From contig CAKSFN010000004.1 in NCBI GenBank assembly GCA_934454405.1, forward strand, positions 1 through 64,000: 64,000 bases of DNA, given 5' to 3'. The position numbers were made by a program, and so were the translations under genes. Positions within the stretch are counted from its first letter, which is position 1, and every line of letters starts with the position of its first letter. The notes under the pieces were generated by a model. That model searched no databases. It was not told the origin of the DNA and was given only the letters and a program-made list of their open reading frames with translations. Source of the DNA: an uncultured Eubacteriales bacterium. Its GTDB lineage: Bacteria; Bacillota; Clostridia; Oscillospirales; UBA644. Below are positions 49,751 through 58,688 of the stretch, piece after piece.

Positions 49751-50778
49751 ATTTTTTCGTCCTCCGTTTCTGCCTGAGCCCGGCGCATCGCTTTTTCGGA
49801 AGAAGGCATCTCGTCTGCGGAATCCGCCGTTTTTTTCGGTCTTGTTTTTTCTGCGCCAATGCAAACAAGTCCGTCCGAAGTTTTCAAAAGCACCGCTTCG
49901 CCAGCGGAAAAAATTATATGCGATTTTTTCAAACCCTTTTTCCGCGTTTGGGGAAGAATAAAATCCGCGCGCTCAAGTTCCGCAGCGTCAAAGACGGCGA
50001 ACGAAAGCAATCTGCGCGTGCTTCGGATATAGAAGCGCTTGCGAAAAACGCCGTAAGCCGCGACCTTGACGCCGCCGATATATGTTTTGCACCTGATATA
50101 CGGCAGAAAACTTCTGAATCCCGTTTTTCGGGGACATTTTCTATCCGACGGGGCAAACGAAAGATTTCCGTCAAGCTCCGTCACATTATAAAGCGTCAGC
50201 CTGTAATCGCAGCCGAAACGGCTCTTGAAAACATAGCCGAGCGCAAACGCGAGAATCAAAAACGGCAGAAAAACATAAAAAACATATCTCCCGAACGGCT
50301 CGGGCAAAACGCAAACGGTCGCGAAGTTTCCGACGGTCATCGTATCGTCCGCGGAATAAAATGTCAATCCGACGCGGCAGTCGCCTGTTTTCAAAACAAA
50401 CGGGGAAAGCGGTTTTGCGAACGCTGCAAGAAACCTTGAAGAAGTCAATCCGTATACGCGCACGCGAACGGTTCCGTCGGTCAGGATTTCTTTTTCAAAG
50501 GGTCTGCCGTCGGCGGAAATCGAAAGATCCAAAGCCGAAACCTCGTCAAATGCAAGCTTCACGCCTTTTTTATACACTGAAAAATCAATATCCGTTCCCC
50601 CGACGAGCTCATCGCGGTAAACGGAGCGCGGCGCGAAAACGGAAACGGAATAAATATTATCTGAATAATCGAGCGCAAAGGTCTTGTCCGTGTTTGCGGA
50701 AAAAGAAACGACGGAAATGACAAGGATATTAAGTATCGCGATTGTTACGGCAACAATTTCAAGCGCGCGCTTCTTCAT
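49747..50778 (-). CDS. Membrane protein of unknown function heading the glg operon
   Basis: The 343-residue protein has an N-terminal helix or uncleaved signal (residues 7-28), an outside domain of about 140 residues, a second helix (about 166-187, YVFYVFLPFLILAFALGYVF) and a cytoplasmic part of about 155 residues with a charged tail. I recognise no family. A promoter (50817-50845) lies upstream, and the next gene overlaps by four bases. It appears to be the first gene of an eight-gene unit that ends with the amylase. Confidence 0.7.
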   Translation of the reverse strand: MKKRALEIVAVTIAILNILVISVVSFSANTDKTFALDYSDNIYSVSVFAPRSVYRDELVGGTDIDFSVYKKGVKLAFDEVSALDLSISADGRPFEKEILTDGTVRVRVYGLTSSRFLAAFAKPLSPFVLKTGDCRVGLTFYSADDTMTVGNFATVCVLPEPFGRYVFYVFLPFLILAFALGYVFKSRFGCDYRLTLYNVTELDGNLSFAPSDRKCPRKTGFRSFLPYIRCKTYIGGVKVAAYGVFRKRFYIRSTRRLLSFAVFDAAELERADFILPQTRKKGLKKSHIIFSAGEAVLLKTSDGLVCIGAEKTRPKKTADSADEMPSSEKAMRRAQAETEDEKI

Positions 50779-50816
50779 TTGGATTACCGCCTCCGTGCAA
50801 GATCTTTATATAAGAT

Positions 50817-50845
50817 ATTATAGCATATAATTTCTTAATTAGCAA
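50817..50845 (-). promoter_or_regulatory. Promoter of the membrane-protein/glycogen operon
   Basis: On the minus strand TTGCTA (50840-50845) and a perfect TATAAT (50817-50822) are 17 bases apart, about 39 bases before the first start codon. It is the only good promoter seen for the eight genes down to 38604. Confidence 0.78.
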
Positions 50846-50906
50846 TAGCGAATGACGTTTTTTCTGTAATCTTTTTCGGCAATTTTGTTCGTATTCAAAG
50901 CGAAAC

Positions 50907-50922
50907 GGGGTCTTTCGACCCC
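50907..50922 (-). terminator. Hairpin after the asd-dapA operon
   Basis: GGGGTC-GAAA-GACCCC, a 6-bp stem with a GNRA loop, lies just past the stop of the last gene. The T run is weak, so termination may be partial. Confidence 0.55.
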
Positions 50923-50927
50923 GACCG

Positions 50928-51275
50928 CTAAATTTTCGCTTTTTCTATCCTTGTTGCCGACACGGAAAGAGGCGTTTCATCATCCGAAAAGTCTCCGAAT
51001 CCCCGAAAATCAACGATATCAAACGTTCGGCAGACCTCAACTCTCGTTTTTGTTCTTTTCCCGTTCGCGTTGAATATCGCAACGCATCGGAGCGCGTCGG
51101 CAACGCTTGACGCCTTTGTCGTAAATTCAAGCCTGCTCTTTTTTCCGAAAATACCGCAAAGAGAGCGCGTTTCGGCGCCGGCATCCGCGAGCGCGCGAAG
51201 AAATTCCGAAGTTTTCTTCATATCCGCGGAATAATTAACCGTTATGCGGCAATATTCGGAGCAGCCGCCCGTCAC
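50928..51275 (-). CDS. Small ACT-like protein encoded after dapA
   Basis: The frame continues for 115 codons after a GTG that overlaps the dapA stop (GTGA). The pattern beta (CRITVNY), helix (MKKTSEFLRALADAG), beta (ETRSLCGIFGK), beta (RLEFTTK), helix (SVADALRCVAIF) is compatible with an ACT or similar alpha-beta fold, the kind used for amino-acid sensing on aspartate-pathway enzymes. That is inference; no family is recognised. An alternative ATG start lies at 51221. Position in the asd-dapA unit suggests a role in lysine or diaminopimelate metabolism. Confidence 0.55.
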   Translation of the reverse strand: MTGGCSEYCRITVNYSADMKKTSEFLRALADAGAETRSLCGIFGKKSRLEFTTKASSVADALRCVAIFNANGKRTKTRVEVCRTFDIVDFRGFGDFSDDETPLSVSATRIEKAKI

Positions 51276-52174
51276 GGCAAAAGACAATGCCGACGCATCG
51301 CCGAAACAAGGCGTTCCCTCGCGTTTTCGCTCATTTTCGCAAGCGGCAGCCGAACTTTGTCGGAGCATAAGCCGAGAAGAGACTGCGCGACCTTTACGGG
51401 AACGGGATTGACCTCGCAGAACAGAGCCTCGATAAGGTCGTGATAATCGGTCTGGATCATCGCCGCTGTCGTATAATCACCCTCGAAAAACGACGCGCAA
51501 AGCTCGTGCACCTGAACGGGACAGATATTTGCCAGAACGCTGATGACGCCCTTTGCCCCGAGCGAAAGACACGGCGCAATCAACGCGTCGTCGCCGGAAT
51601 AAACATCGAGGGAATCGCCGCAAAGCCCGCAGGTCTTGCAAAGAGCGGTCATATTGCCGTTCGCCTCTTTAATCGCAACGATGTTCGGTATCTCTTTCAG
51701 CTCGGCGTATGTTTCGGGCAAAATATTCAGCCCCGTGCGTGACGGAACATTGTAAACTATCATCGGAACGGCAACGCGCTCCGCAATATAGCCGTAATGT
51801 CCTACAAGTCCTTTTTGCGTCGTTTTGTTGTAATACGGCGTTACGAGCAAAAGCGCATCCACTCCGAGGTCAGCCGCTTTTTGCGACAGTTCCAGAGCGT
51901 GGACGGTGTTGTTACTTCCTGTTCCCGCGATCACGGGAATCTTTTTATCGACTTTTTTGATACAGCGCGCAATGAGCGCCGTTCTTTCCTCGTCTGTCAG
52001 AGTAGACGCTTCTCCCGTCGTTCCGCAAACGACAACCGCATCGGTGTTCCTTTCGAGAATAAAATCAAGTATACGGTCAAACGAATACAGATCGAGTGAA
52101 CCGTCTTCGCGGAAAGGAGTTGTGACAGCCGCCGCGGAACCGACAAAAATCGGAGCGTGAGGCAAAAAAGTCAC
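51272..52174 (-). CDS. dapA: 4-hydroxy-tetrahydrodipicolinate synthase
   Basis: DapA (300 residues from a GTG start) condenses pyruvate with aspartate semialdehyde. Motifs are GSAAAVTTPFREDGSLD, VCGTTGEASTLT, the Tyr in IVYNVPSRTG and the Schiff-base Lys in VAIKEANGN. The GTG at 52174, one base after the asd stop, gives the usual N-terminus and length; the longer frame runs back into asd. It feeds diaminopimelate for peptidoglycan, lysine and spore dipicolinate. Confidence 0.96.
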   Translation of the reverse strand: MTFLPHAPIFVGSAAAVTTPFREDGSLDLYSFDRILDFILERNTDAVVVCGTTGEASTLTDEERTALIARCIKKVDKKIPVIAGTGSNNTVHALELSQKAADLGVDALLLVTPYYNKTTQKGLVGHYGYIAERVAVPMIVYNVPSRTGLNILPETYAELKEIPNIVAIKEANGNMTALCKTCGLCGDSLDVYSGDDALIAPCLSLGAKGVISVLANICPVQVHELCASFFEGDYTTAAMIQTDYHDLIEALFCEVNPVPVKVAQSLLGLCSDKVRLPLAKMSENARERLVSAMRRHCLLP

Positions 52175-52175
52175 C

Positions 52176-53186
52176 CTATTTCTTGATTTCGCCGCTCTCC
52201 CACATGGAAATGAGTTTGAGGGCGATCTGAACGGCGTTTGCCGCAGCACCCTTGCGGATATTATCCGCGACCACCCACATATTGAGCGCGTTATCTGCGC
52301 TGTCGTCGCGTCTTAATCTTCCGACGTAAACCTCGTTTGTGCCCTTTGCGGTAACAGCCATGGGATAAACGTTGTTTTTCGGGTCGTCCTGAACCACGAT
52401 GCCCTCGAAATCCGCAAGTTCTTTTCTTACGTTATCAAGTTCGAATGGTTTTTTCAGTTCGACGTTAATGGACTCGCTGTGGCAGTCGAAAACGGGAACG
52501 CGAACGGTTGTTGCCGTTATTCTGAGAGTGTCGTCATGCAGGATTTTGCGCGTCTCGTTTATCATTTTCTTTTCTTCTTTGGTATAACCGTCGTCGCCGA
52601 ACACATCGATATGCGGCAGACAGTTTGAGAAAATCGGGTACGGGAACTTCTTCGGAGGTTCGCCGTTTATACCGTTTTTCAAATCGTCGTAGCCCGCGAC
52701 GCCCGCGCCCGAAACAGCCTGATAAGTCGAATAAACTATTCTCTTTATTCCGTAATTGTCATAAAGAGGTTTGAGAGCGACTACAGCCTGTATCGTCGAA
52801 CAGTTCGGGTTTGCGATTATACCTTTGTTCCACTTGATATCCTCGGGATTCACTTCGGGAACGACAAGGGGCACTTCGGGATCCATACGCCACGCGGAGC
52901 TGTTGTCTATAACAACGCAGCCGTGTGCCGCGGCGATGGGCGCGAATTTCTCACTTGTCGAGCCGCCCGCAGAGAAAAGCGCGATGTCAAAGCCCTCGTC
53001 AAAGCTATGCTCCGTGAGTTCCTTGACTTCATGCTCTTTGCCGAAGAATTCAAGTTTTTTGCCCGCCGAACGCGCAGAAGCCAAAAGCGTGTAATCAGCT
53101 TTAAGGTCGTACTCCTCGCAGACCTTCAAAAAGGTTCTGCCGACCATGCCCGTTGCGCCGACGATGGCGATTTTCAGATTTTGCAT
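52176..53186 (-). CDS. asd: Aspartate-semialdehyde dehydrogenase
   Basis: This 336-residue enzyme reduces aspartyl phosphate to aspartate semialdehyde with NADPH. The nucleotide loop IAIVGATGMVGRTFL, the catalytic Cys in IIANPNCSTIQ, and the late HCHSE-like segment FDCHSESINVE are present. The start at 53186 follows TAGGAG; a few upstream in-frame codons lack a ribosome site. It is the first gene of asd-dapA and is divergent from queA. Confidence 0.97.
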   Translation of the reverse strand: MQNLKIAIVGATGMVGRTFLKVCEEYDLKADYTLLASARSAGKKLEFFGKEHEVKELTEHSFDEGFDIALFSAGGSTSEKFAPIAAAHGCVVIDNSSAWRMDPEVPLVVPEVNPEDIKWNKGIIANPNCSTIQAVVALKPLYDNYGIKRIVYSTYQAVSGAGVAGYDDLKNGINGEPPKKFPYPIFSNCLPHIDVFGDDGYTKEEKKMINETRKILHDDTLRITATTVRVPVFDCHSESINVELKKPFELDNVRKELADFEGIVVQDDPKNNVYPMAVTAKGTNEVYVGRLRRDDSADNALNMWVVADNIRKGAAANAVQIALKLISMWESGEIKK

Positions 53187-53245
53187 TTCGATCACTCCTA
53201 CCAATATACTACGAAAAAGTTTTATGTTTTGTTACCCCGATTAGG

Positions 53246-53274
53246 TTGACAAATTTTTCGTATTGCATTATAAT
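53246..53274 (+). promoter_or_regulatory. Consensus promoter of queA-tgt
   Basis: A perfect TTGACA (53246-53251) and a perfect TATAAT (53269-53274) are 17 bases apart. The leader to queA is about 60 bases. Confidence 0.92.
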
Positions 53275-53341
53275 ATTGAAAGTATATCATATTTTCGGCG
53301 CTTTGTCAACATTTCAGCAAGGGAGATTCTTTAATAAAAAA

Positions 53342-54361
53342 ATGAGATTATCCGATTTTAATTATGACCTGCCGCAGGAACTTATCGCTCAAAAACCTCT
53401 TGAAAAACGGGACGGTTCGCGACTTCTCTGCTTAAACAGACAAACACACGAGATTTTGCACCGTCATTTTTCCGACGTTACGGATTATTTTAACGAAGGC
53501 GACTGCCTTATACTGAACGATTCGAGAGTTATACCCGCAAGACTTTACGCGGTAAGACGCGACACGGGCGCGGTGGTCGAAATATTTCTGCTCCGTCCCA
53601 CAAGCGGCGCCGATGTTTGGGAATGTCTCTGCAAGCCCGGCAAAAAGACAAAGATTGGAACGATACTTGATATAGAAGACGTGCAATGCGAAGTTCTCGA
53701 CATCGCGGAAGACGGAAACAGAACGATTAAATTCACATACGACGGCGACGTTACCGAAAGGCTCAAGCAGCTCGGAGAAATGCCTCTTCCGCCGTATATA
53801 CACGAAAAGCTCAAAGACGCGAACCGTTACCAGACGGTATACGCAAAATACGACGGCTCCGTCGCCGCGCCGACCGCGGGCTTGCATTTCACGCAGGAAT
53901 TGCTCGAAAAAATTAAGGCAAAAGGCGTGGAGATAGGCTATGTCACCCTGCACGTCGGGCTCGGCACGTTCAGACCCGTCAAAGTTGACGACCCGACAAA
54001 GCATAAAATGCACAGCGAATACTATATTCTTCCGCAACAGACGGTCGATATGATAAACAGGACGAAAGCACGCGGCGGAAAAGTTACGGCGGTCGGAACA
54101 ACATCTGTCCGAGTTCTCGAAACGGCGGGACGCAATCTTCCGCTGAAAGCGCAGTCTGGCGAAACGGACATTTTTATATATCCCGGCTTTGAGTTTCACG
54201 TTATCGACAGGCTTATAACGAACTTCCATTTGCCCGAAAGCACGCTGATAATGCTTGTTTCCGCGCTTGTTGACAGAGAAACGATACTTTCGGCTTACGA
54301 AGAAGCCGTCAGGGAAAAATACAGATTCTTCTCGTTCGGCGACGCGATGTTCATTTATTAA
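53342..54361 (+). CDS. queA: S-adenosylmethionine:tRNA ribosyltransferase-isomerase QueA
   Basis: QueA (339 residues) builds epoxyqueuosine on preQ1-modified tRNA. It starts MRLSDFNYDLPQELIAQKPLEKRDGSRLL and contains LNDSRVIPARLY, AAPTAGLHFT, LHVGLGTFRPV and FITNFHLPEST-like NFHLPESTLIMLVSAL, all QueA hallmarks. The start at 53342 is set by homology; the open frame extends further upstream without support. tgt follows 33 bases later. Confidence 0.97.
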   Translation: MRLSDFNYDLPQELIAQKPLEKRDGSRLLCLNRQTHEILHRHFSDVTDYFNEGDCLILNDSRVIPARLYAVRRDTGAVVEIFLLRPTSGADVWECLCKPGKKTKIGTILDIEDVQCEVLDIAEDGNRTIKFTYDGDVTERLKQLGEMPLPPYIHEKLKDANRYQTVYAKYDGSVAAPTAGLHFTQELLEKIKAKGVEIGYVTLHVGLGTFRPVKVDDPTKHKMHSEYYILPQQTVDMINRTKARGGKVTAVGTTSVRVLETAGRNLPLKAQSGETDIFIYPGFEFHVIDRLITNFHLPESTLIMLVSALVDRETILSAYEEAVREKYRFFSFGDAMFIY

Positions 54362-54394
54362 AAACACGGGCACACCGTATTGAAAGGCAAAACT

Positions 54395-55525
54395 ATGTAT
54401 ACACTTATAAAACAGGAGGGCAGCGCGCGGCTCGGAAAATTCGAGACCGTTCACGGAACGGTGCAGACGCCCGTTTTCATGAATGTCGGCACGGCGGGTG
54501 CGATCAAGGGCGCTGTCAGCGCGGACGACTTGAAAACGCTCGGCTGCCAGGTGCTTCTCTGCAACACGTATCATCTGCACGTCAGACCCGGCGACAAACT
54601 TGTTGCGGAAGCGGGCGGGCTTCATAAATTCGTGCATTGGGACAGACCCATATTGACCGACAGCGGCGGATTTCAGGTCTTCTCTCTCTCGCAGTTGCGA
54701 AAAATAAAAGAAGAGGGCGTTACGTTTAACTGCCACCTTGACGGGCACCGAATCTTCATGGGACCGGAAGAAAGTATGCAGATACAGGCAAATCTCGGCT
54801 CCACCATAGCGATGGCTTTTGACGAATGTGTGGAAAACCCCGCGGAATACGGATACGCGAAAAAATCGTGCGAAAGAACGTATCGCTGGCTCGTCAGATG
54901 CAAAACCGAGCTTGACAGGCTCAAAGAAACGGGAGTTGCTGTCAATCCGAAGCAGATGCTTTGGGGAATAAATCAGGGCTGCACCTACGAAGATCTGCGT
55001 CAGGCGCACATGAAAAATATAGCGACCCTTGACCTTGACGGATACGCGATAGGTGGATTGGCGGTCGGCGAAAGCGCGGAAGAAATGTACCGCATAATCG
55101 AAGCGGTTGAGCCGTTTATGCCGAAAAACAAGCCGCGTTATCTTATGGGCGTGGGTACTCCCGTCAATATTCTGGAAGCGGTTTACAGGGGCGTTGATTT
55201 CTTTGATTGCGTTATGCCGTCAAGAAATGCCCGTCACGGTCACCTTTTCACCTCAAAAGGAATCATCAACATCAAAAATGAGAAATACGCGAGGGACTTC
55301 TCTCCGATTGACGAAAACTGCGAATGTCCCGTTTGCAAAACATATTCAAAAGCGTATGTCAGACATCTTATAAAAGCCGACGAAATGCTCGGTATGAGAC
55401 TTGCGGTCATGCACAATCTTTTCTTCTACAATGACCTTACGGCAAAGATAAGACAGGCGCTCGCAGAAGGCAGATATGAAGAATTTTACCGTGAGCAGCG
55501 AGAAATTCTCGGCAGAAGAATTTGA
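54395..55525 (+). CDS. tgt: tRNA-guanine transglycosylase
   Basis: Tgt (376 residues) exchanges G34 of Asn, Asp, His and Tyr tRNAs for preQ1. The catalytic Asp in LTDSGGFQVFSL, AMAFDECVENP, GGLAVGES, and the Zn site (NCECPVCKTYSKAYVRH with a late His in VMHNLFF) are present. The start at 54395 follows AAAGGC. Together with QueA it covers two steps of queuosine synthesis. Confidence 0.97.
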   Translation: MYTLIKQEGSARLGKFETVHGTVQTPVFMNVGTAGAIKGAVSADDLKTLGCQVLLCNTYHLHVRPGDKLVAEAGGLHKFVHWDRPILTDSGGFQVFSLSQLRKIKEEGVTFNCHLDGHRIFMGPEESMQIQANLGSTIAMAFDECVENPAEYGYAKKSCERTYRWLVRCKTELDRLKETGVAVNPKQMLWGINQGCTYEDLRQAHMKNIATLDLDGYAIGGLAVGESAEEMYRIIEAVEPFMPKNKPRYLMGVGTPVNILEAVYRGVDFFDCVMPSRNARHGHLFTSKGIINIKNEKYARDFSPIDENCECPVCKTYSKAYVRHLIKADEMLGMRLAVMHNLFFYNDLTAKIRQALAEGRYEEFYREQREILGRRI

Positions 55526-55552
55526 CGGTTTGCGAAAGTTTTGCGTTACCTA

Positions 55553-55581
55553 TTGCAATAGCAAAAAAAATATGCTAAAAT
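55553..55581 (+). promoter_or_regulatory. Putative promoter of yajC
   Basis: TTGCAA (55553-55558) and TAAAAT (55576-55581) are 17 bases apart, 31 bases before the yajC start. Confidence 0.6.
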
Positions 55582-55612
55582 AAATATAAATATTAATTCG
55601 GAGGAAACAAAA

Positions 55613-56032
55613 ATGAATTTTCTTATTACTCTTGCCGAGACCGTTGCCACGACGGATCTTAACAACGGAGGAACCGTTTCCGGCTGGGATCAGATCAAAC
55701 AGTATCTCTTCCCCGCCCTTATGATTATCGGTCTTGTTCTTGTTTTCTGGCTTCTTATAATCAGACCTCAGAAAAAACAGGAAAAAGAAACACAGAAAAT
55801 GCGCAACAGCGTTATGGTCGGAGACACCATCACCACCATCGGCGGAATAAACGGCATCGTTCGCCAGATCAAAGAGGACGAGGATACTTTTATAATCGAA
55901 TCTTCCGCGGACAAGTCCAAGATAGCGGTCAAGAGATGGGCGCTTCAATCCAAAGACGCTGCCGGTGCGGAAAGCCTTGCGGCTGAAAGTGCCGCTGCGG
56001 AAGCAAAACTGAACGGCGAAAAGAAGAAGTAA
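55613..56032 (+). CDS. yajC: Preprotein translocase subunit YajC
   Basis: YajC (139 residues) is a small membrane partner of SecDF. A helix at residues 34-52 is followed by the family signature FWLLIIRPQKKQEKETQKMRN, VMVGDTITTIGGINGIVRQI and a beta-rich domain. The Ala/Glu-rich tail (about 35 residues) is longer than in short members. GGAGGAAAC precedes the ATG. It lies next to tgt as in many Firmicutes; secD/secF are not in the window. Confidence 0.95.
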   Translation: MNFLITLAETVATTDLNNGGTVSGWDQIKQYLFPALMIIGLVLVFWLLIIRPQKKQEKETQKMRNSVMVGDTITTIGGINGIVRQIKEDEDTFIIESSADKSKIAVKRWALQSKDAAGAESLAAESAAAEAKLNGEKKK

Positions 56033-56119
56033 TCTCTGACTGAGAATAATCGTTTCATAAACATCATATTCTTGTTTTGACAGGCGCGGCAAAAGCCGTT
56101 GCCGAGACTCGGGAGTGTG

Positions 56120-56530
56120 ATGTTTATGAACTATTACGACAAGAAAAACTCAAACCTGCCGAAAGGCGTTTTTCTGCTGCGGTTTTTAATAGGAATACTC
56201 GGCGGCGTCGTTGTTTTCTGCGCGCTGATGTGCATTTTTGCGCTGATTCTTTCTTTAACGCGGATCTCGGACGGGTTTATGCCTCTTTTTGCGGGGATAA
56301 GCATAGCGGGAGGTTCGTTTTTCGGAGGGTTTCTGACGGCACGCCTTATAAAAAGCAACGGACTGCGAAACGGAATAATATGCGGAGCGTTCTATGCGCT
56401 TATCCACATTCTCGCCTGCATAATCTTCAAAGGGCTCGGAGACGTCGGAGCGCTTGTATTTGCGCTGTTTGCCGTGGAGATATGCACGGCGTCTCTCGGC
56501 GGAATTTTCGGGGTCAACTCGGCAAAATAG
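56120..56530 (+). CDS. TIGR04086-like small membrane protein
   Basis: The 136-residue protein has four membrane helices (LRFLIGILGGVVVFCALMCIF, FAGISIAGGSFFGGFLTARLI, GIICGAFYALIHIL and ALVFALFAVEICTASLGGIFG). The GGSFFGGFLTARLIKSNGLRNGIICG pattern is that of the TIGR04086 family found in sporeforming Firmicutes, function unknown. ATG codons at 56120 and 56126 both lie behind GGGAG; I chose the first. Confidence 0.78.
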   Translation: MFMNYYDKKNSNLPKGVFLLRFLIGILGGVVVFCALMCIFALILSLTRISDGFMPLFAGISIAGGSFFGGFLTARLIKSNGLRNGIICGAFYALIHILACIIFKGLGDVGALVFALFAVEICTASLGGIFGVNSAK

Positions 56531-56604
56531 TTTTTTGACGGCATACGAACGGATATTTTTTCATAGTCATTGACCGTAAGACTGATGAAAGAGGTTCGCC
56601 GAGA

Positions 56605-57168
56605 ATGCCGTTTGAGCGAAAATATAAAAACAATATTTTTCTGATTGCGCTTTGCGTTATCGCCATAGGATTTATAACAGGCTGCCTTTATGTCGGCTTT
56701 TTCTGCGGCGGCGGACTTTCGCAGATTTGCGCGGAGTACAAGACCTCGTTTGAAGGTTCGGTCAAAATTTTTCCGATAATCGCAGATACGCTGTTTTTTA
56801 CGGTCACGCTGTTTCTGCTCGGTTTTTCGCTGTTCGGCTTTTGGTTCTGCAATCTTTTTCTTTTTCTGAAAGCGATGTTTTTGGGAATAACGGCAAGCGC
56901 ATGTTACTGTCTGAACGGTGTTCGGGGCGCGCTTACTGTCGCAACGGCGATACTCCCCTATGCCTTTCTGATATTATGCGTGCTGTGCCTGTTCTGCGTT
57001 GAAGCGACAGACCTTTCGTATCACGCGTACAGAGCAACGGACAGAGCGATACTCAAAAAACTTATAAAACGGTATTTCGCGGTCTGCGGCGCGCTTTTTG
57101 CGCTGGCGGCGATACCCGTGCTGTGGCGCATTTTTCTTACGCCTCTCGCAATAAAATATATAAATTAA
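56605..57168 (+). CDS. Multi-pass membrane protein, possibly SpoIIM-like
   Basis: The 187-residue protein has about five membrane helices. Its length, topology and a Gly-containing middle segment (FLKAMFLGITASACYCLNGVRGAL) are compatible with the SpoIIM/DUF95 family, which acts with SpoIID and SpoIIP in forespore engulfment, but the match is weak. It lies between a sporulation-associated membrane protein and a DUF624 protein in the same direction. The possible SpoIIM identity should be read as a guess. Confidence 0.5.
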   Translation: MPFERKYKNNIFLIALCVIAIGFITGCLYVGFFCGGGLSQICAEYKTSFEGSVKIFPIIADTLFFTVTLFLLGFSLFGFWFCNLFLFLKAMFLGITASACYCLNGVRGALTVATAILPYAFLILCVLCLFCVEATDLSYHAYRATDRAILKKLIKRYFAVCGALFALAAIPVLWRIFLTPLAIKYIN

Positions 57169-57185
57169 AAATCAGAGGATGATTT

Positions 57186-57926
57186 ATGAGCATTTGGTCG
57201 TTCAAAGACAAAGAAGGTCCGGGGGTCAGCAAAAACGAAGAAAAAGCCCCTGCCTATATCAGATTTTTCAAAACGTATTTTACGCATTTCCCGACAATGG
57301 TCGGGCTTAATCTGCTTTATCTTTTCTGCTGTCTTCCGATAGTTACGATTGGCGCGTCAACCGCCGCGCTCAACTATGTTATGAGAAACTATGTCCGCGG
57401 CGTTCACGTTGACCCTTATCACGATTTTCTTAAAAAATGCAGAGAGAATTTCAAGCAAGGCACGGCGGTAACGGTGCTTTACATCATCGTCGGCGTTCTG
57501 CTCGGATTTGCAATATCGTGGTACCGTTCGCAGTACACCACAGGCGGCGGGTTCGGGTTTGCGCTCCTGTTCGGGCTTATGCTCTTAATCGTGCTTCTTG
57601 CGGCGGGTTCTCTGCCCTATCTGTTCCCGATGATGGTATCTTTTGATTTGCCGCTTAAACAGTTGATAAGAAACAGCCTTATCCTCTGCACCGCAAAAAT
57701 TTTCCGAACGCTCGGAATGTTGCTTTTCGCCGTCGTATTTCTCGGCACGTTTGCTTACTTCTGGCAATTCGGGCTTGCATTCCTGTTTCTGACGAACTTC
57801 TCGCTTGTATTCCTGCTCAACAATTTCGCGGTATATCCCGTACTTGTGAAATATATTGCGAAAGAAGAAGAAAACAAGGACGACGGAGACGACGAGGAAC
57901 AGATTTTCACCGACACCGTGAAATAA
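57186..57926 (+). CDS. DUF624 (YesL-like) membrane protein
   Basis: The 246-residue protein has five or six helices. It carries the DUF624 signature FCCLPIVTIGASTAALNYVMRNYVRG near residues 47-72 and the late block FNLLNNFAVYPVL-like FLLNNFAVYP. YesL-type proteins often sit by carbohydrate uptake genes, but their activity is unknown. It ends in an acidic tail and is followed by a hairpin terminator. Confidence 0.83.
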   Translation: MSIWSFKDKEGPGVSKNEEKAPAYIRFFKTYFTHFPTMVGLNLLYLFCCLPIVTIGASTAALNYVMRNYVRGVHVDPYHDFLKKCRENFKQGTAVTVLYIIVGVLLGFAISWYRSQYTTGGGFGFALLFGLMLLIVLLAAGSLPYLFPMMVSFDLPLKQLIRNSLILCTAKIFRTLGMLLFAVVFLGTFAYFWQFGLAFLFLTNFSLVFLLNNFAVYPVLVKYIAKEEENKDDGDDEEQIFTDTVK

Positions 57927-57958
57927 TTCTCAAATACTTAACAAAATAAGCATTTAAT

Positions 57959-58005
57959 ATGCCTACCGCACATTTCAAATATGCGGTAGGCATTTCTTAT
58001 TTTTG
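57959..58005. terminator. Terminator between convergent genes
   Basis: ATGCCTACCGCA (57959-57970) pairs perfectly with 57982-57993, with a T-rich tail on the plus strand. It can also block minus-strand transcription from 58569. Confidence 0.85.
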
Positions 58006-58569
58006 TATATCTGTTTTTTTCAGATTCGGAATGTCCGAAATAAGCCGTTCGGCAAAGGCGTCAAGCTTCGGCTGCGGGTCTTCTTTCGGTTCTGTCAGCA
58101 CCCTGCGCAAGAACGAAAAAAGAACGGACACTACGGCGCCTGCTCCCGTATAAATCAAAAAATGAAGCAGTGGAGAACGGAATAAAAACCTTTTCAAATC
58201 AAACAGTAATTCATTCCGCATAGGCAATAACGAAATCGGGCCAAACGAACACACGGGGATAAGTGCAAACGGATCGACAGGCAACAACTTTTTCCAACCG
58301 TTCACAACATTCACGCAAACGGAAGTATATCCGCGCCTCTGTTCGACGGTTATCGAGATGCGGTAGCGGGCATTCACGCCCTCGGAAACTGTTTTCTTCT
58401 CTGCGTATGTATTGTAATAATAATCGAGTCTGTTAAGTTTTTCCCGCAGTTTTACAAATTCGGGAAAGAGTTTTTTGGAAAGAATCTCTTGCAGATACTC
58501 TCCGTATTTTCGTTTTATCTTATCTTTTACGATATTTGCGGGAACAGTTGTTTCGTAATACACTTTCAT
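57997..58569 (-). CDS. Protein of unknown function with a C-terminal hydrophobic segment
   Basis: The 190-residue product has an N-terminal region rich in Lys and Tyr (residues 10-60), then beta-like stretches. A hydrophobic helix at about 145-165 (LLHFLIYTGAGAVVSVLFSFL) is followed by a polar tail with PKEDPQPK. No family is recognised. The start at 58569 has GGGGAG about 13 bases upstream, longer than ideal. It is divergent from ylmC. Confidence 0.65.
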   Translation of the reverse strand: MKVYYETTVPANIVKDKIKRKYGEYLQEILSKKLFPEFVKLREKLNRLDYYYNTYAEKKTVSEGVNARYRISITVEQRRGYTSVCVNVVNGWKKLLPVDPFALIPVCSFGPISLLPMRNELLFDLKRFLFRSPLLHFLIYTGAGAVVSVLFSFLRRVLTEPKEDPQPKLDAFAERLISDIPNLKKTDIQK

Positions 58570-58688
58570 TTTGTTTTCAAATCTCCCCTTTTGATTGATT
58601 ATATCATGCCGCCGTCGAAAAAGCAATATCATAACGGACAAATTTTCGGCATATAGATTAACAGACAAACGGTTCGGAGGTCATAAAC

